Positions 1-11,294 of a DNA stretch of 39,923 nt are shown here, in pieces. The DNA is from Conoideocrella luteorostrata (Eukaryota > Ascomycota > Sordariomycetes > Hypocreales > Clavicipitaceae), in assembly GCA_032433595.1 (NCBI GenBank), contig JASWJB010000362.1, positions 1 through 39,923 of the forward strand, read 5' to 3'. Within the stretch, counting starts at the first letter, position 1, and every line of letters begins with the position of its first letter. A program made the translations under genes and the position numbers. The notes beneath the pieces are model-generated. The model was not told the origin of the DNA. It ran no database searches and saw only the letters and a list, made by a program, of their open reading frames with translations.

Positions 1-3000
1 AAAAAAAAGGAAGATGGCATCTGACCCCACTGCCAGCCTCATCGGTTTACATTTACCTCTTTGGGTGTTGCACGGGCTTCCATTTCATGTACAATATAAT
101 ACGCAGACCCCTGTGGCTTGGCCCATGTGCTGGCAGATCATCTAACTTCTGGTGAAATAAATCTGCCACACGGACGTTCACCATGCATGGAGGCTACTAC
201 ACGATCAGTCAAAGAGGTGCGGCTTCTACAACCACGTTTTGCTTGCACCTATTAGATATGGGAAGTAGTTCATTTGTCCGACATGTTGCCAATCTCATGC
301 GTTCAAACAAAGCCCAAATGGGATCTTCACGTGAGGCATTCCGAAAGTCCAATCAAACCGAGGTCACCCGGCATTTTTAATGTTTCACTTGTTCAATTTC
401 GATGTCAGTTTCTTCATGGGCAGGTCACCAATTATAATGTAGTTACGGAGTACACGTCTGCAGAGTTGCTCCATACGCAAGGATGTGCACCGTAAGCATG
501 TGTACCGTATCTCTCTGTGCCTTGCAACTCGACTGCACGCCGAAAAAGAGGTCGCATAACGCTTGTTTGCCTGCAATGCGCTGTATGTAAATGCTTCCAC
601 ATGCATTGTTGCATCACATTATTGGCCTCCGTTCTTCCCTACGGTCTGGTTTTCAAATGAATTCATGACCTCCTTTTTTGCTTCATGCACAGGATGTGAG
701 ATGTGACACGTAAGGAGGGGCGGGAAGTCTGAGTGACGATGGCATGCATCCATGGCCCACGCCGGGCCACCATCGATACAATGTGTAACCGGACCTGTTG
801 TAAGAATTATTGTCTTGTCATACGGCTTGGGATAATACTCGGCACTTTTTTCCAAATACTAAAACCGTCTTGACTTGGCGAGCCTGAGATATCGGACGAA
901 AATGATATTGAATTAGCATGGTTGATGTTCATTTTGGACTGTGATAGAGACTGTCCCATAGCATTATCACAGAAATTCAGAGGTCAACATAGACATGAAC
1001 TTTTACTCCGCAAAGAGTTAGTTACACCCACACGAATCGCTCTCAGCATCATGAATATGATGATGGCTCTCTTTCTCCGGAGATATTCCACACCGAATAT
1101 GGCTTACCGATTGGCGACCCATGCCAGGATGTGTATTCGTGTTACATCAACCCTCGATGTACATGTCTCCAAGAAAAGGTATCCCGCGACAAATATCGGG
1201 CTGGACAAAGCACAACTCGACTGTTATCATGCCACGTCAAGTCTCGGAACCTTCATCGTCGTGGAACGAACGACGCCAAAAAGACGATGAATATCAATCC
1301 GGAGTATTCCGTGGCAAGCTGCCAACTACTATACAATGCCCAAGACGCAGATTGTGAAAGGGGGAGAAGCGGCAACCCCTGTTACAGGTCAAAACGTCAA
1401 ACGTGGCGCCGTAACAAGGAAGTTGGAGTTGAACGTCGAACCTCCGACGAGGGAACAACTGGCAGAGACCTTTCTACTTTCCCTTTTTTTTTATTTTCTT
1501 TTTATTTTCTCTGGCTTACCCCGTCAATGGCGCTGAAGTGGCACCGACCGAAGATGTCAGTTGCTCAGCAGTCTGGTGGGGCCTGACTTGACGTAAACCG
1601 AGGTGACTGGAGCCACCAGACGAAGACAAGCCTGGCGCTTCTCCGTTGTCACGGCAGGCACGGCCAAACAACTGACAAGTCAAGAAGCGGCACAGAAACC
1701 ATTGGCGCCATTTGTTTTTCTGCGGCAAAAGCAACGACGTTGGCGACTTTCTTCTGGTTGTGAGACATGCAAGTAGTACGTACATAATACGCCATACTAG
1801 TAGGTTGCTCTGGAGGGTGGGATAGCGAGAAGCAAGGGACTGTTGCAACAGAGTTTTGGGTCTCATGCACGAGTCCTCCCCAATACGCCATCAAAAAGCC
1901 GTTCACCATCTTCATACTTACACATTTGCACCACCATGGCCGGATCATTCCAATGGCAAGTCAGGCTCATGTGCGAAGTAATCATCTGACTAGTTACTTC
2001 CAGCACCCAAGTACTCTGTAGTATGGACCATGCACGAAGCAATTCTCTGTGTATGGAGATCGCTCAAATAAGTCCACATAAAGTCGATATGTCGCCTAAG
2101 CCTGTAATCCCCCACTCCCACCAATTGCCCTTGGTTGTGCATTTCACCTTATCTCGTCGCATCTCGCAGTTTTTAGACATCCTATCAGCAACGTACTTAT
2201 ATAAGACATTCGTCCTAGCTCCTGAATCGGTTGTCTCCGCAACAATTCATGGGTATTGCGACTTCCACCAGCTCCGCATCACAACGGGGCAATCGTCAGC
2301 AAGACAACCACCCCTTAAGCTTGGAATGATTTCGCAGCAGGCTGCGACGCGATTGCCCATTACCCAAACGCCTAAAAAAAAGGTGGTCAATTAAATTAAT
2401 AATTAATAAACGGTACAGAACTATCTATCTCTGAGTGCTAGAGCATCATAAAAGCCTATTGTATTTATGGAGTAAATACTCACGACCCTAGCAGTCCGTC
2501 TTCACCTGCTCTTTCGAATGTCGCAACGCCCTACATGAACAAACAGTGTCACATCGACGGGTAGCTCACTGCGCTCTTCAGCTCGTAAATGCAGTGACAG
2601 AGCCGTTACACATGACGGGACAAGTTTCGATTCCGACTGTAATCGAAGCCACCCCGTAGTGCGGCAAGCGGCGCAAGTTGCAGCGCTGCCGTCACGAATT
2701 CTTCTGTCACATATTACAATTCACATCGTGCCTTGCGTGCCTCAAATCCCGAAGATGGGACGGGATGCACCTGCCTGCATACAATGAGATGCGTCTCACG
2801 CTGTTATGACAGAAAAGAGGGACAGGCAAGCAGGCAGATTTCCAGTATTTCTGCAAAGGTGATGTTTGGTATTGGCAAGTTGGGCACGATGTCTGCCACA
2901 ATTTTGACACCATTTTTAAGGCCGCTAACAATCTGAATTGTATTGTGCTTCGTACGGAGTACAAGACCTCAAATGGCGTGCCCCCATCCCGGTGAGAAAT

Positions 3001-3274
3001 TCCGGGATAATGTAAACCTTGTTGCCCGTACCTGCACTGTGGGTCCGGTTATGATAAGAAATTAGCTTTTTCGAGGCGCAGGCACCAGGTTCGTTCCTCC
3101 CCGGCTGCGCCAAGCACCAGGGGAGCCTTGCTATTGCATTACCTGGCGATTAACGGAGCGAAAATTGATGAGCTAGACAAGCCAGGCAACCAGGCTAGTA
3201 CTCCGTATTGTATCCTGCAGCTGCGGAGTGGCATATTCGGCAATAGTTCCTGTTCTCCCGCTTCAACCACCTAT

Positions 3275-3349
3275 GCGGGTGAAAAATTACACAACCCCTA
3301 GGTCCGCCCAGCCACAGCGACTGAAGGGGTCGTGTAATTCTTCACCCGC
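3275..3349. repeat. Imperfect inverted repeat, 25-bp arms
   Basis: The left arm (3275-3299, beginning GCGGGTGAAAAATTACAC) and the right arm (3325-3349, ending CTTCACCCGC) are reverse complements at 23 of 25 positions, with a 25-nt spacer. A transcript would fold into a long stem. It resembles a foldback or small MITE-like remnant. No target-site duplication was identified. Confidence 0.75.
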
Positions 3350-3391
3350 CTGCCACCCATATCACGTACTCAGCTACCTACTCAAGGCGTC

Positions 3392-3506
3392 GACAAATTA
3401 ATCAAGACATCCAGGGCAGAGGCAGAGTGCGTTGGCAGGCCCCAATGTCTCGATTAATCTGTCAGGCTCGTAGTGGGGTAGGCCCTGACATCTCGATTAG
3501 TTTGTC
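3392..3506. repeat. Three-copy dispersed repeat of about 25 nt, first copy inverted
   Basis: A 25-26 nt unit with the core TCTCGATTAATCTGTC occurs in related form three times. 3392-3417 is on the minus strand, 3439-3463 and 3482-3506 are on the plus strand and 43 nt apart. Copies differ at several positions. The first copy could pair with either of the others. The set lies about 45 nt after the inverted repeat at 3275-3349 and may belong to the same decayed element. Confidence 0.65.
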
Positions 3507-4850
3507 CTCTACCCGACAACATGGGATGGAGCGATGGCAACAGCCATTGCGTTCAAGGCGTTGTACTCCGTACATAATTTATTGTCGGTTATGACAATCC
3601 TAATTGAACAAACTCGTTCTTCTTAATGAGATAACTAACTACCGTTCGAGCCTGAGATCGCCTCAGCTAGATCACACAGTCTTGATCGCGAGCTTTGCCA
3701 CTAGGTTCCGCTAAGCATCTCCAAGCTGCAAATTTTCCATTGCAATCGTTATTGTATCTATGTCCCCATACAATCGTTTGCCGGCGTGAAGTGCCAAATG
3801 CCAACGGTTCAGCTACGACAGAGCACCATTTCGATCACCCAATTTTACCTTGGCGCATCTCCTAACTTTCGTCCCAAGCTTCCTAATGGGACAAACCCAA
3901 CGAAATACTAAACCCAAAGTAGACAGGCTATGTCGCCGCTCCTCGCTGCCATTAGAGTCATCACCAAAGTCTTCCAACGTTGTTCGGGTAAAATACGAAA
4001 CCCCAATCTTGCCATTGAATGGAGCAGCGTTTGTTTCAATAGTTGATAGGTCCTCCGCCTCCAGGTTGGCGTCAATGGTGTTGCACGTTCGTGGGGAGCT
4101 CATATGCTCTCTTGCCTCTAGCATATCCCATGTTGGAGTTGCCTCGCAAACTGAACGCAGTACAGGATAGTACGTGGCTCCCAGAACACGGTCTAGGATG
4201 AACAACTCAAACTCTATTATCAGCCTGAACGTGCTATCGTTGGTCCTGAACACACTCTTCACTCCAAAGCGATTACAATTTCAGAGCCCATTTTTAAAGC
4301 TAGAACCTTCAGTAAATATCGGCCGACCAGTAAGCCCATGATACCGAATGGATCTTACCATTACCGAACTACAGAGCAGTCACGCTAATGAGAGCGGGTG
4401 CCTTAGCCGACCCTAGCACTGTATTTAGTACCGAACTAACTTTGGATTGCAAGCTAACTAGCTAAGACTTTGCAGGCACGCGACGAGCTTGAAAACAGTC
4501 CATACATTAACAGATGTACTCACTCGTACGGAGTATATTCATAATGGCTTTAATATACAACTATCTTAAGGTTATACTCCTCTAGTTTATCCGTCGCAAC
4601 AACAGCAGGACGGAGATATCACAGGAAAGTATTGAACCATGTTGCAGGCGGCTTCCCATGCACTATCTGTGGGAGGTTTGGATACAGCTTGTGACTGCGA
4701 TATGTAAGTCTCGAGTGTACTCCGTCCTCCGTGTTGCAATACAAGTATCCACCCGAAGTACCGTGGGAGCCACAGCCTAAAAAAAACAGACAAGAGAGTT
4801 ACGTCTGATAAGCGATCCAACCAATATTATACTATTAAGTACGGCAAACG

Positions 4851-4866
4851 ACGGAGTACGGAGTAC
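4851..4866. repeat. Overlapping direct copies of the ACGGAGTAC motif
   Basis: Two ACGGAGTAC units overlap by two bases. This is one arrangement of the short motif that recurs across the window's non-coding DNA; another overlapping pair is at 14037-14052. Confidence 0.7.
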
Positions 4867-6153
4867 AGAACTCGTCTTAGTCCGATCGATGTTTCCCGCA
4901 CACATGCTATCGATTCATGATTAGTTATTACCAAGTACGTTGAGGCTGGCATCCTGGTCTAGCCAGTTCCCGTTCAACCTCCATTACGACAAAGCCTGGA
5001 TCGAAGAAAGCTACAACCAGACACCAAACCCGCTTGGTGAATCGCTGAGTAGACCGGCGGGTGGTTGAAGCCGGTCTCCAACTACTTCGTTACACTGCGG
5101 AGTGCTCCGTACAACAGCAGCATTTCTTATGACGCTGACTAATTTCTCGATGCATTCGGAAGTCATTAAACAGACCGGTCGAAGTCGTCGCAACCTAGCA
5201 GCGTGAGATCGCGCCAGCAATGTTCGAGGTATCCACCAGCTTCCAGCACAAAGGTTCTCCATGTAATCCCTCTTGCAGAGATGAATTAGTTATGCCGCTC
5301 ACTGAGGGCAGCAATTTTTTTGAACCAGCCTTAATGTCGACTCCATTCGTTAACAACAGCTAGTCTCCGCAGCACCTCTCTTTGCTGGCTTTGCATTAGC
5401 GCCACGGATAGACTTCTGCCACGAGTTGACGGTGAATCATGTTGTGTAACATTTTCGGCGTCTTGCTAGTTGCATGTTTACGGAGTATATATCAGTCATA
5501 TCATTGCTTGCCACTAGGCAATTGACCGGTATTGGTTACCGCTATATGCACATCTCGACAAACAGACGGCGCTGAGTCTGCGAATATATCCTATAGGAAC
5601 ACCAGAACTCACGTCACTACCGTGTCATCATTTCAGAAATGCACACGTAAGGTCTCTCCCGTAGTTCAGCAGTGTTCAGAACTGATCAAAGTAGACCGGT
5701 TCGCCAACCAGGTAGTGGTATGGACAACAGCTGTACAACACGAAGCGCAAGAAAGCTCCGATTGACGATAGGTTCGGGAGAGTATGCGGTCGACGAAGTG
5801 GTCATCTCCCGAGGTAGTGCAGACTGGTTTCGGACACAGAGGATTGGCAGCACCCATACCTGTCCTGACGGACGAAGCTTCAAGCCCCTGTTATTCATTC
5901 ACAACATCCCTCAGTGATAGAGCAATGCTGTGAAATTCCACAAACTCATAATTGACCCTGGCAGTACGGAGTACTAGTTAGCAGAGAAAGTAGCAGGTGT
6001 TTGCGAGCCAACATCCCAGAATCTTGATCGGCAGTCTAGCTTGTAGAGGTTATGTTTCACTGCGCACGGCCATAGCGATTGCCTGCTACGGAGTGAGTAT
6101 TTTTATGGGCCTTATGGACCCTCAACTTTTTGCGGCCAAAAATCAAATACTAC

Positions 6154-6174
6154 TACGGAGTAAAATACTCCGTA
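6154..6174. repeat. Perfect hairpin of two TACGGAGTA half-sites
   Basis: TACGGAGTA (6154-6162) and its reverse complement TACTCCGTA (6166-6174) are separated by three A residues. They form a perfect 9-bp inverted repeat in the gene-poor left region. Confidence 0.8.
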
Positions 6175-7154
6175 CTCCATCCGTGAGTATCTGAGGATCC
6201 ACAGCAGAGGCGGCAAATCGGCAAGTTGATTGGTTGGTTGGAGAATCCACGGGCGAAGTTCCTTAACAAACAGCAAGGGGGCCTTGTATATTTCGCTGGG
6301 ACGCTGCTTTTTTTTTGTGACCAGTTCCGTCTGCATAAGGACACCATGCCTTTTACATGGGCCAGACCAGGGCCTCTTGACCGGACAAAAATAACACGAG
6401 CGCCAACGTCGGCAGTGACAAGATGTTGCAAGAACATGGCGGACAAACGCGCGCCCTAATGCAAGCCGTCAGTCCAGGAAGACCCGAACAAGTGGTATGT
6501 CTGGTAGCAAGCCCTTTTAATATTTTGGTGTCATTTAGTAGTCATATTGTCTCTCCTCGGCACTGCAGCCGCTGCCGCGCAATGGAAAGTTAGGCTCAAC
6601 TACGGAGTACTAGAGTATCTGCATACATACGGAGTACAGAGCACAGAGCATGTGATGTAAAGTGCTTGGTGCTGCACTCAGTAAGCGTACGGGATGCCTA
6701 GCTTGGACGAGAAGGCATTCGTATGTCTCGTATGTCTCGTCAGAGCTGCAACAGCGATGTTGTGAAATATTCGAAGGTACTGATCAAGGGATGATGCAAA
6801 GGCTAATCACATCACTCATGGTGATATGTGCATCGAGTGTATTCGATCACCGCACCCGGCGTATCTGTCTCTTCTCTCTCTTTTTCTCTTTCTTCTCGGT
6901 GAAAGATATGGGCGTGTAAATAACTATTCCAGTACAAACAGAGGGTGACGTGCCGTATTACTCTATTCCTTCATACACACCTCTTAATATAACCCTCCTG
7001 ACGTTGGACCACTACTCAAGCTGTGTCATCCGCGCCGACTGAAATAAACGGTGTACATCGGAGTAGGTGTGATCCAGAGCTATCCATTGATCGCCGCGGC
7101 ATAGTAGAAGTGGGCTGCAGGGTTCTGTGCCGGTCTAACGGATAGTTACTTACG

Positions 7155-7177
7155 TACTCCGTATTCCGTACGGAGTA
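7155..7177. repeat. Inverted pair of the TACTCCGTA motif
   Basis: TACTCCGTA (7155-7163) and TACGGAGTA (7169-7177) lie head to head with a 5-nt spacer. The orientation is opposite to that of the pair at 6154-6174, so this is not a simple duplication of that hairpin. Confidence 0.8.
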
Positions 7178-8990
7178 CAAAGCAGTTACTCTCTTAGCCC
7201 ATTTTTACTGCATTAACCCTTTCTTCCTTGTTGGCCGAACTTTGCACGCTAGTAGGATACGCCATTTAGAGTGCGATCGAGCCAAGTTGGAACGCGGCCC
7301 GCGGTCGCTCAGCTTGAGCCCAAAGCCTCAGCAATAGGCCATCGCGAACTATCCCGAACAGTGGTGTCGAACCTACATCTCTTCTACCTTCAATGGAAAA
7401 TACTGGCTTGGTTTATGTACATATGATACAGTAGTCTTTCTTCGTGTGGAGAGTTTTAAGCACGGGTTAGTGGTGCTATATGGATCACGATCTGTAATAT
7501 TTCGGCTGCATAAGCTTTGCCTTGCTGGCAAATACTACATAGATTCGTCGCCTATCTTGTTCTAGGTGATTGCTAGTATCAGGTACCGTCCTCAAAGAGC
7601 TACACCAATGCTGAACAGCTTCCCAACCGCATGTGATGGTCACACAGGGGCGACGAGCATGCACTATCTTGCATGAAGACTTGGAACCGGTGCCATGGAA
7701 AGCAGGATCCGTACCTTTTCCAATGCGTCCTGCACTCGCGCAGTCACAATCCGCTTTATATCTTTGTTATACCCTCACATATACCGTGTACAGCGTCAAT
7801 AGCACTCTACGACCGACCGAATCATAACCATCAGCCACCATCCACCGCACGGATCAACGGTACGAAATTGCTAAGGCCCCTTTGACGGCAACTCTTCCGT
7901 ATTGTCAACATGATACTGAGATTATCTCGTCATCAGCCTGGGTAATTACGTTGAAGTATGGGGGTCTAGGGTAGTGGGCCACACCGCACTGCACTGGGAA
8001 ATATGTCGGTTATTCGAGTGACTTCGGCCCGCTGTCCTCGTATGATAGCTCCGACGAATTTCTGTTTAAACTGATAAACAAGTAACTGCGAGTAACTAGA
8101 ACTTTAACAGCCCTGTTTGACTTTCACCAATTTGACAGCTATTTCATCTACAGGTCAAACATGGGTCACGGTTTATGGAGTCTCCTTGACAAATATTCGG
8201 GAGTCGGGCTAGACTTGAATGCCAATTCGACATGGTATACTCGATCAAGCCACAGATCATACACGGTTCGATTGGCAAGATGCGCAAGATTTGGACTCAT
8301 AAAGCTTTTCTCATATGGTCGACCCATCCAGGTAAGACTGTTGCCAGTTCAAACACGTCTGTGGAGTTATTCCATCCCCTATCCGTCTACTCCGTAGATT
8401 GTTCACTTTTGTGAAACAGCCTTGATCAAATAATCACGGCAGCCACCGTGGGAGAGTCATCGTTCACTTAAGTTGAGAATTTGCCTTTTATTTTTATTTT
8501 TTGAATGGCATTTTGTCCCGCAGAAGTTGTTGTAGGATTGCTGAATCAGTCATCAGTGGAGCTGCATAACCATGCTGTGTTGGCGTGAGTTTTACTTCTC
8601 CCAAATCCTTGGTTGAATTAATAAATTTTCTGCCTGAATAAAAAAGTACCAGTATAGGCTTCGGTTTTTTTTTTTTTTTCTCCCTTGCGCGTGCCACTCT
8701 ATTGAAACAAACCATGCTACCTTGTAAGTTAGAGCATGTTCTGCCCAAAGTGGTCTGTTCTGGGAAGTTAGTAATTTGCGGGCTATGATTGGTTCGGGCG
8801 GAGACGGCATTACTAAATCATTCTGTGCGGTTACCGAAGCCCGTATAGCATCATACGTTTGTCAGCCGACTTCCAAAATGGACCCCCGATCCTCAATCAA
8901 CCCTGGGGGTAAAGAACACACTGCAGTCCCTGCCACGCAAACTTACCCATGCGGCCTTGTGAAGCATTTTTCTTCTTTCATGATATCGAG

Positions 8991-9715
8991 ATGAATGCAC
9001 ATACACTGGTGGCTCGCATCGCGCTGCAGCACAGTTGCTACTCACTTCGGCAGCTTCCGGCAACCCGATTATTCGCTTCATCTTACCATTCTTACTCACT
9101 ACCGACTACTACCCCCCACAATGCGAACCAAGACGACATTCCCGAGAGGCCAATAACCCAACCAGAGCCTCTGCCGAAAGTTCACGAGACCCGCCCGCCA
9201 CCAAAGCAGGAAATACCACTCTCGGTGCAACCGTCAACCAAAGGCCAGACCTCCAGCACAATAATACATGATGACGTATCACAAAAGCCGAAGGCCGCGC
9301 GGCCGCGCTCCAAGTTACGAGCTCTAAAAGCGGCCATGAAGCTTACACCTGCGGCTGTGGAGCAGCTTCGAATGATGTTGGACCAGCCGGACCCCAAACT
9401 TATCAAAGTCGGCGTTCGAAACCGAGGCTGCAGTGGACTTGCCTATCATTTGGAATATGTCGATAAGCCGGGAATCTTTGATGAGATGGTGGAACAAGAT
9501 GGAGTCAAAGTACTCATCGACAGTAAAGCACTATTCAGTATAATAGGTAGTGAGATGGATTGGGCCGAAGACAAATTGAACCAAAGATTTGTTTTTAAAA
9601 ACCCCAATATAAGTATGCGCCTTCGGCCACGACTTTCAATACTCTTTGATGTCAAACGGTGCTAACCACACGAATAGAGGAACAATGCGGCTGCGGCGAG
9701 TCCTTTATGGTTTAG
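8991..9715 (+). CDS. ISA1: Mitochondrial iron-sulfur cluster assembly protein Isa1 (A-type carrier)
   Basis: Exons 8991-9612 and 9678-9715 with a 65-nt GT-AG intron encode 219 residues. Reading through the intron loses the conserved end; splicing gives a C-terminus with CGCGESF. The A-type carrier domain covers about residues 115-219 and has the three expected cysteines, C147 (in RNRGCSGLAYHL), C211 and C213. In this family they bind a cluster or iron for maturation of mitochondrial [4Fe-4S] proteins such as aconitase and lipoate synthase. Residues 1-35 are Arg/Ser/Leu rich with few acids and look like a mitochondrial presequence. For that reason I prefer the ATG at 8991 over the in-frame ATG at 8949. 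A polar Pro/Thr/Ser-rich linker of about 75 residues precedes the domain. Isa1 and Isa2 are related, but the short CGCGESF tail without extra sequence fits Isa1. Confidence 0.93.
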
Positions 9716-10592
9716 AAGAGTTCAATCGACCGCAAATCAAAACCATAGCTGAACACATTAAGTTCGCTCACGGTATCGACCCGAGCTGACAGCGACAACC
9801 TAGTAAAAGTGCGCTGTGCTATGCAAGCTATTTTGCATAATTTGGCGTTACAACGTTGTTATGCCTATGGCTACTCTCGTAATTTCATGCGATGAGAGAT
9901 TGTATGACAGGATCAACGGGGAAGATAAGCAGATAGGTGGTGGACAGAACAGCATTATGAGGCGCAGAATTGGATTCTTGGATATAGAATATGGCAAATT
10001 CCAGCCTACTTGCGATATCACTGTTTCGTCAATACCTCTTTTTTGTACACATACTACTGAAGCCACTGCTGTGGCGTGGGGAAGCATGCACAAACGTCCC
10101 ATCGAATAGACAGAAACAAGTGCAGCATATTGATGCATCCGCGATCATTGCGACTCGATACATTAGGATGATAACTTCACAAATAATGGACGTGGCTTTC
10201 CTCTGGACAATATGCTTGCTGAGGGATAATCAAGTTTTCGACGAGGCGCACCTTTCAACAATGACGTCGTCACGTGGCGTGGCGCGTCTAGCGTGTTGCT
10301 TTTGATGTCAAGGTCAGAGTTCATTCACGGTAGCTTATCATTCGCTGCACGCTTGGCGATCCATGCAACGTATGAGTATATATTTATCGATAACCCCCGT
10401 GTCTATTACATATATATACTTCTGTATATTTCTGATTCCGTCTCATCGTATTCAACATTGTTCTCCACTTGCAAAGCCGTCTTGGACCGACAAACATAGT
10501 CGGCTCTGTATACGCAAAGCAAATAAATATACGGACCACCCGTTACGAGTCCAGACACAAATTTTACTCATTGCAACGGCGCGACTGAACTT
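9716..10592. other. Intergenic spacer ISA1-MGT1
   Basis: About 880 nt without a supported gene. It must hold the ISA1 terminator and the promoter of the downstream methyltransferase. The frames of about 100 codons here show no domain. Confidence 0.6.
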
Positions 10593-11051
10593 ATGGCTAT
10601 CCATCATAAAGCCAAAGAAACGGCGGATCCATCCTCGGTTCCTAAACTATCCCGCAAAAAGGCGATCTCTTCTAGCAGCCTATCACCCACCATGCAAGCC
10701 CAACTTTCACGAATTGCCCTCTCCAACCGTACAGAGTACGAGAAGCGGGTTTGGATAGCACTCTGCCAAATACCAGAGGGCCGTGTCACGACTTATGGAC
10801 TGCTGTCAAAGCACCTAGGCTCATCCCCAAGAGCTGTGGGAAATGCCCTGCGGCGCAACCCCTTTGCTCCTGCAGTCCCTTGTCACCGTGTTGTTGCCAC
10901 GGGCATGACTTTGGGGGGATTCAAGGGCAAGTGGCCTCGCGATGGGGAAGGAATCACATTGGACGAGAAGAGGGGCCTTCTGAAGAGCGAAGGGATAAAA
11001 TTTGACGGGAAAGGCAAAGTTCTAAGCTCCCCATGGAGTGATTGGCCGTGA
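10593..11051 (+). CDS. MGT1: Methylated-DNA--protein-cysteine methyltransferase (O6-alkylguanine repair)
   Basis: A single exon encodes 152 residues. The enzyme transfers the alkyl group from O6-methylguanine in DNA to its own cysteine, a one-use repair reaction. The active-site motif PCHRV is intact, with acceptor Cys97. It is preceded by the DNA-binding helix SSPRAVGNALRRNP, whose Arg80 matches the arginine finger of the family. GRVTTYG at about 63-69 and GGFKGKW at about 108-114 are also typical. The intact cysteine separates it from alkyltransferase-like proteins, which carry Trp there. There is no N-terminal ribonuclease-like domain, so this is a short form. The first 33 residues are basic and poorly conserved, and Met34 is a possible alternative start. 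It lies tail to tail with the P450 gene, 243 nt apart. Confidence 0.93.
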   Translation: MAIHHKAKETADPSSVPKLSRKKAISSSSLSPTMQAQLSRIALSNRTEYEKRVWIALCQIPEGRVTTYGLLSKHLGSSPRAVGNALRRNPFAPAVPCHRVVATGMTLGGFKGKWPRDGEGITLDEKRGLLKSEGIKFDGKGKVLSSPWSDWP

Positions 11052-11294
11052 GTTGTTGATGTGCCATGTGCCACTGTTTTGTTTTGTTTTCTTGTCTGAG
11101 CCTCTTTTGGTATATAAGAACTGCGTCGGATCATTGTTTTATTTTTAGTATAGTATTAATCCTGGGACAAAATGTACCAGTGTCTGGTGTTATAAATCAA
11201 GATATTGTAATTGGAAGTCTCAAGTGTCCTTGAAGCCGGGAGATTGGCTAGTTACAAGATTAAGAAGAAGCGACAGTAATATATTACCGTTATT

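Larger units (their letters stand above)
1..8990. other. Gene-poor intergenic region
   Basis: No open frame here resembles a protein family I know, and the longest frames (up to about 150 codons) lack splice partners or recognisable motifs. The stretch holds 15 of the 28 perfect TACGGAGTA/TACTCCGTA motifs found in the window, an inverted-repeat cluster at 3275-3506 and several homopolymer runs. I see no transposase, reverse transcriptase or long terminal repeat. It could be a decayed accessory region, a large regulatory spacer, or contain short or non-coding genes that cannot be seen by eye. Confidence 0.6.

Noticed and set aside
1131..1586. 151-codon plus-strand frame
   Set aside because: Composition is irregular, it runs through a T-rich low-complexity stretch, and it shows no domain, signal peptide or homologous pattern.
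3813..4262. 149-codon minus-strand frame
   Set aside because: No family features, no splice partners, and the opposite strand is open over most of it, so chance is as likely as a gene relic.
7355..7380. TGTCGAACC, a possible tRNA T-loop on the minus strand
   Set aside because: The flanking bases do not form a 5-bp T stem and no 7-bp acceptor stem is present.
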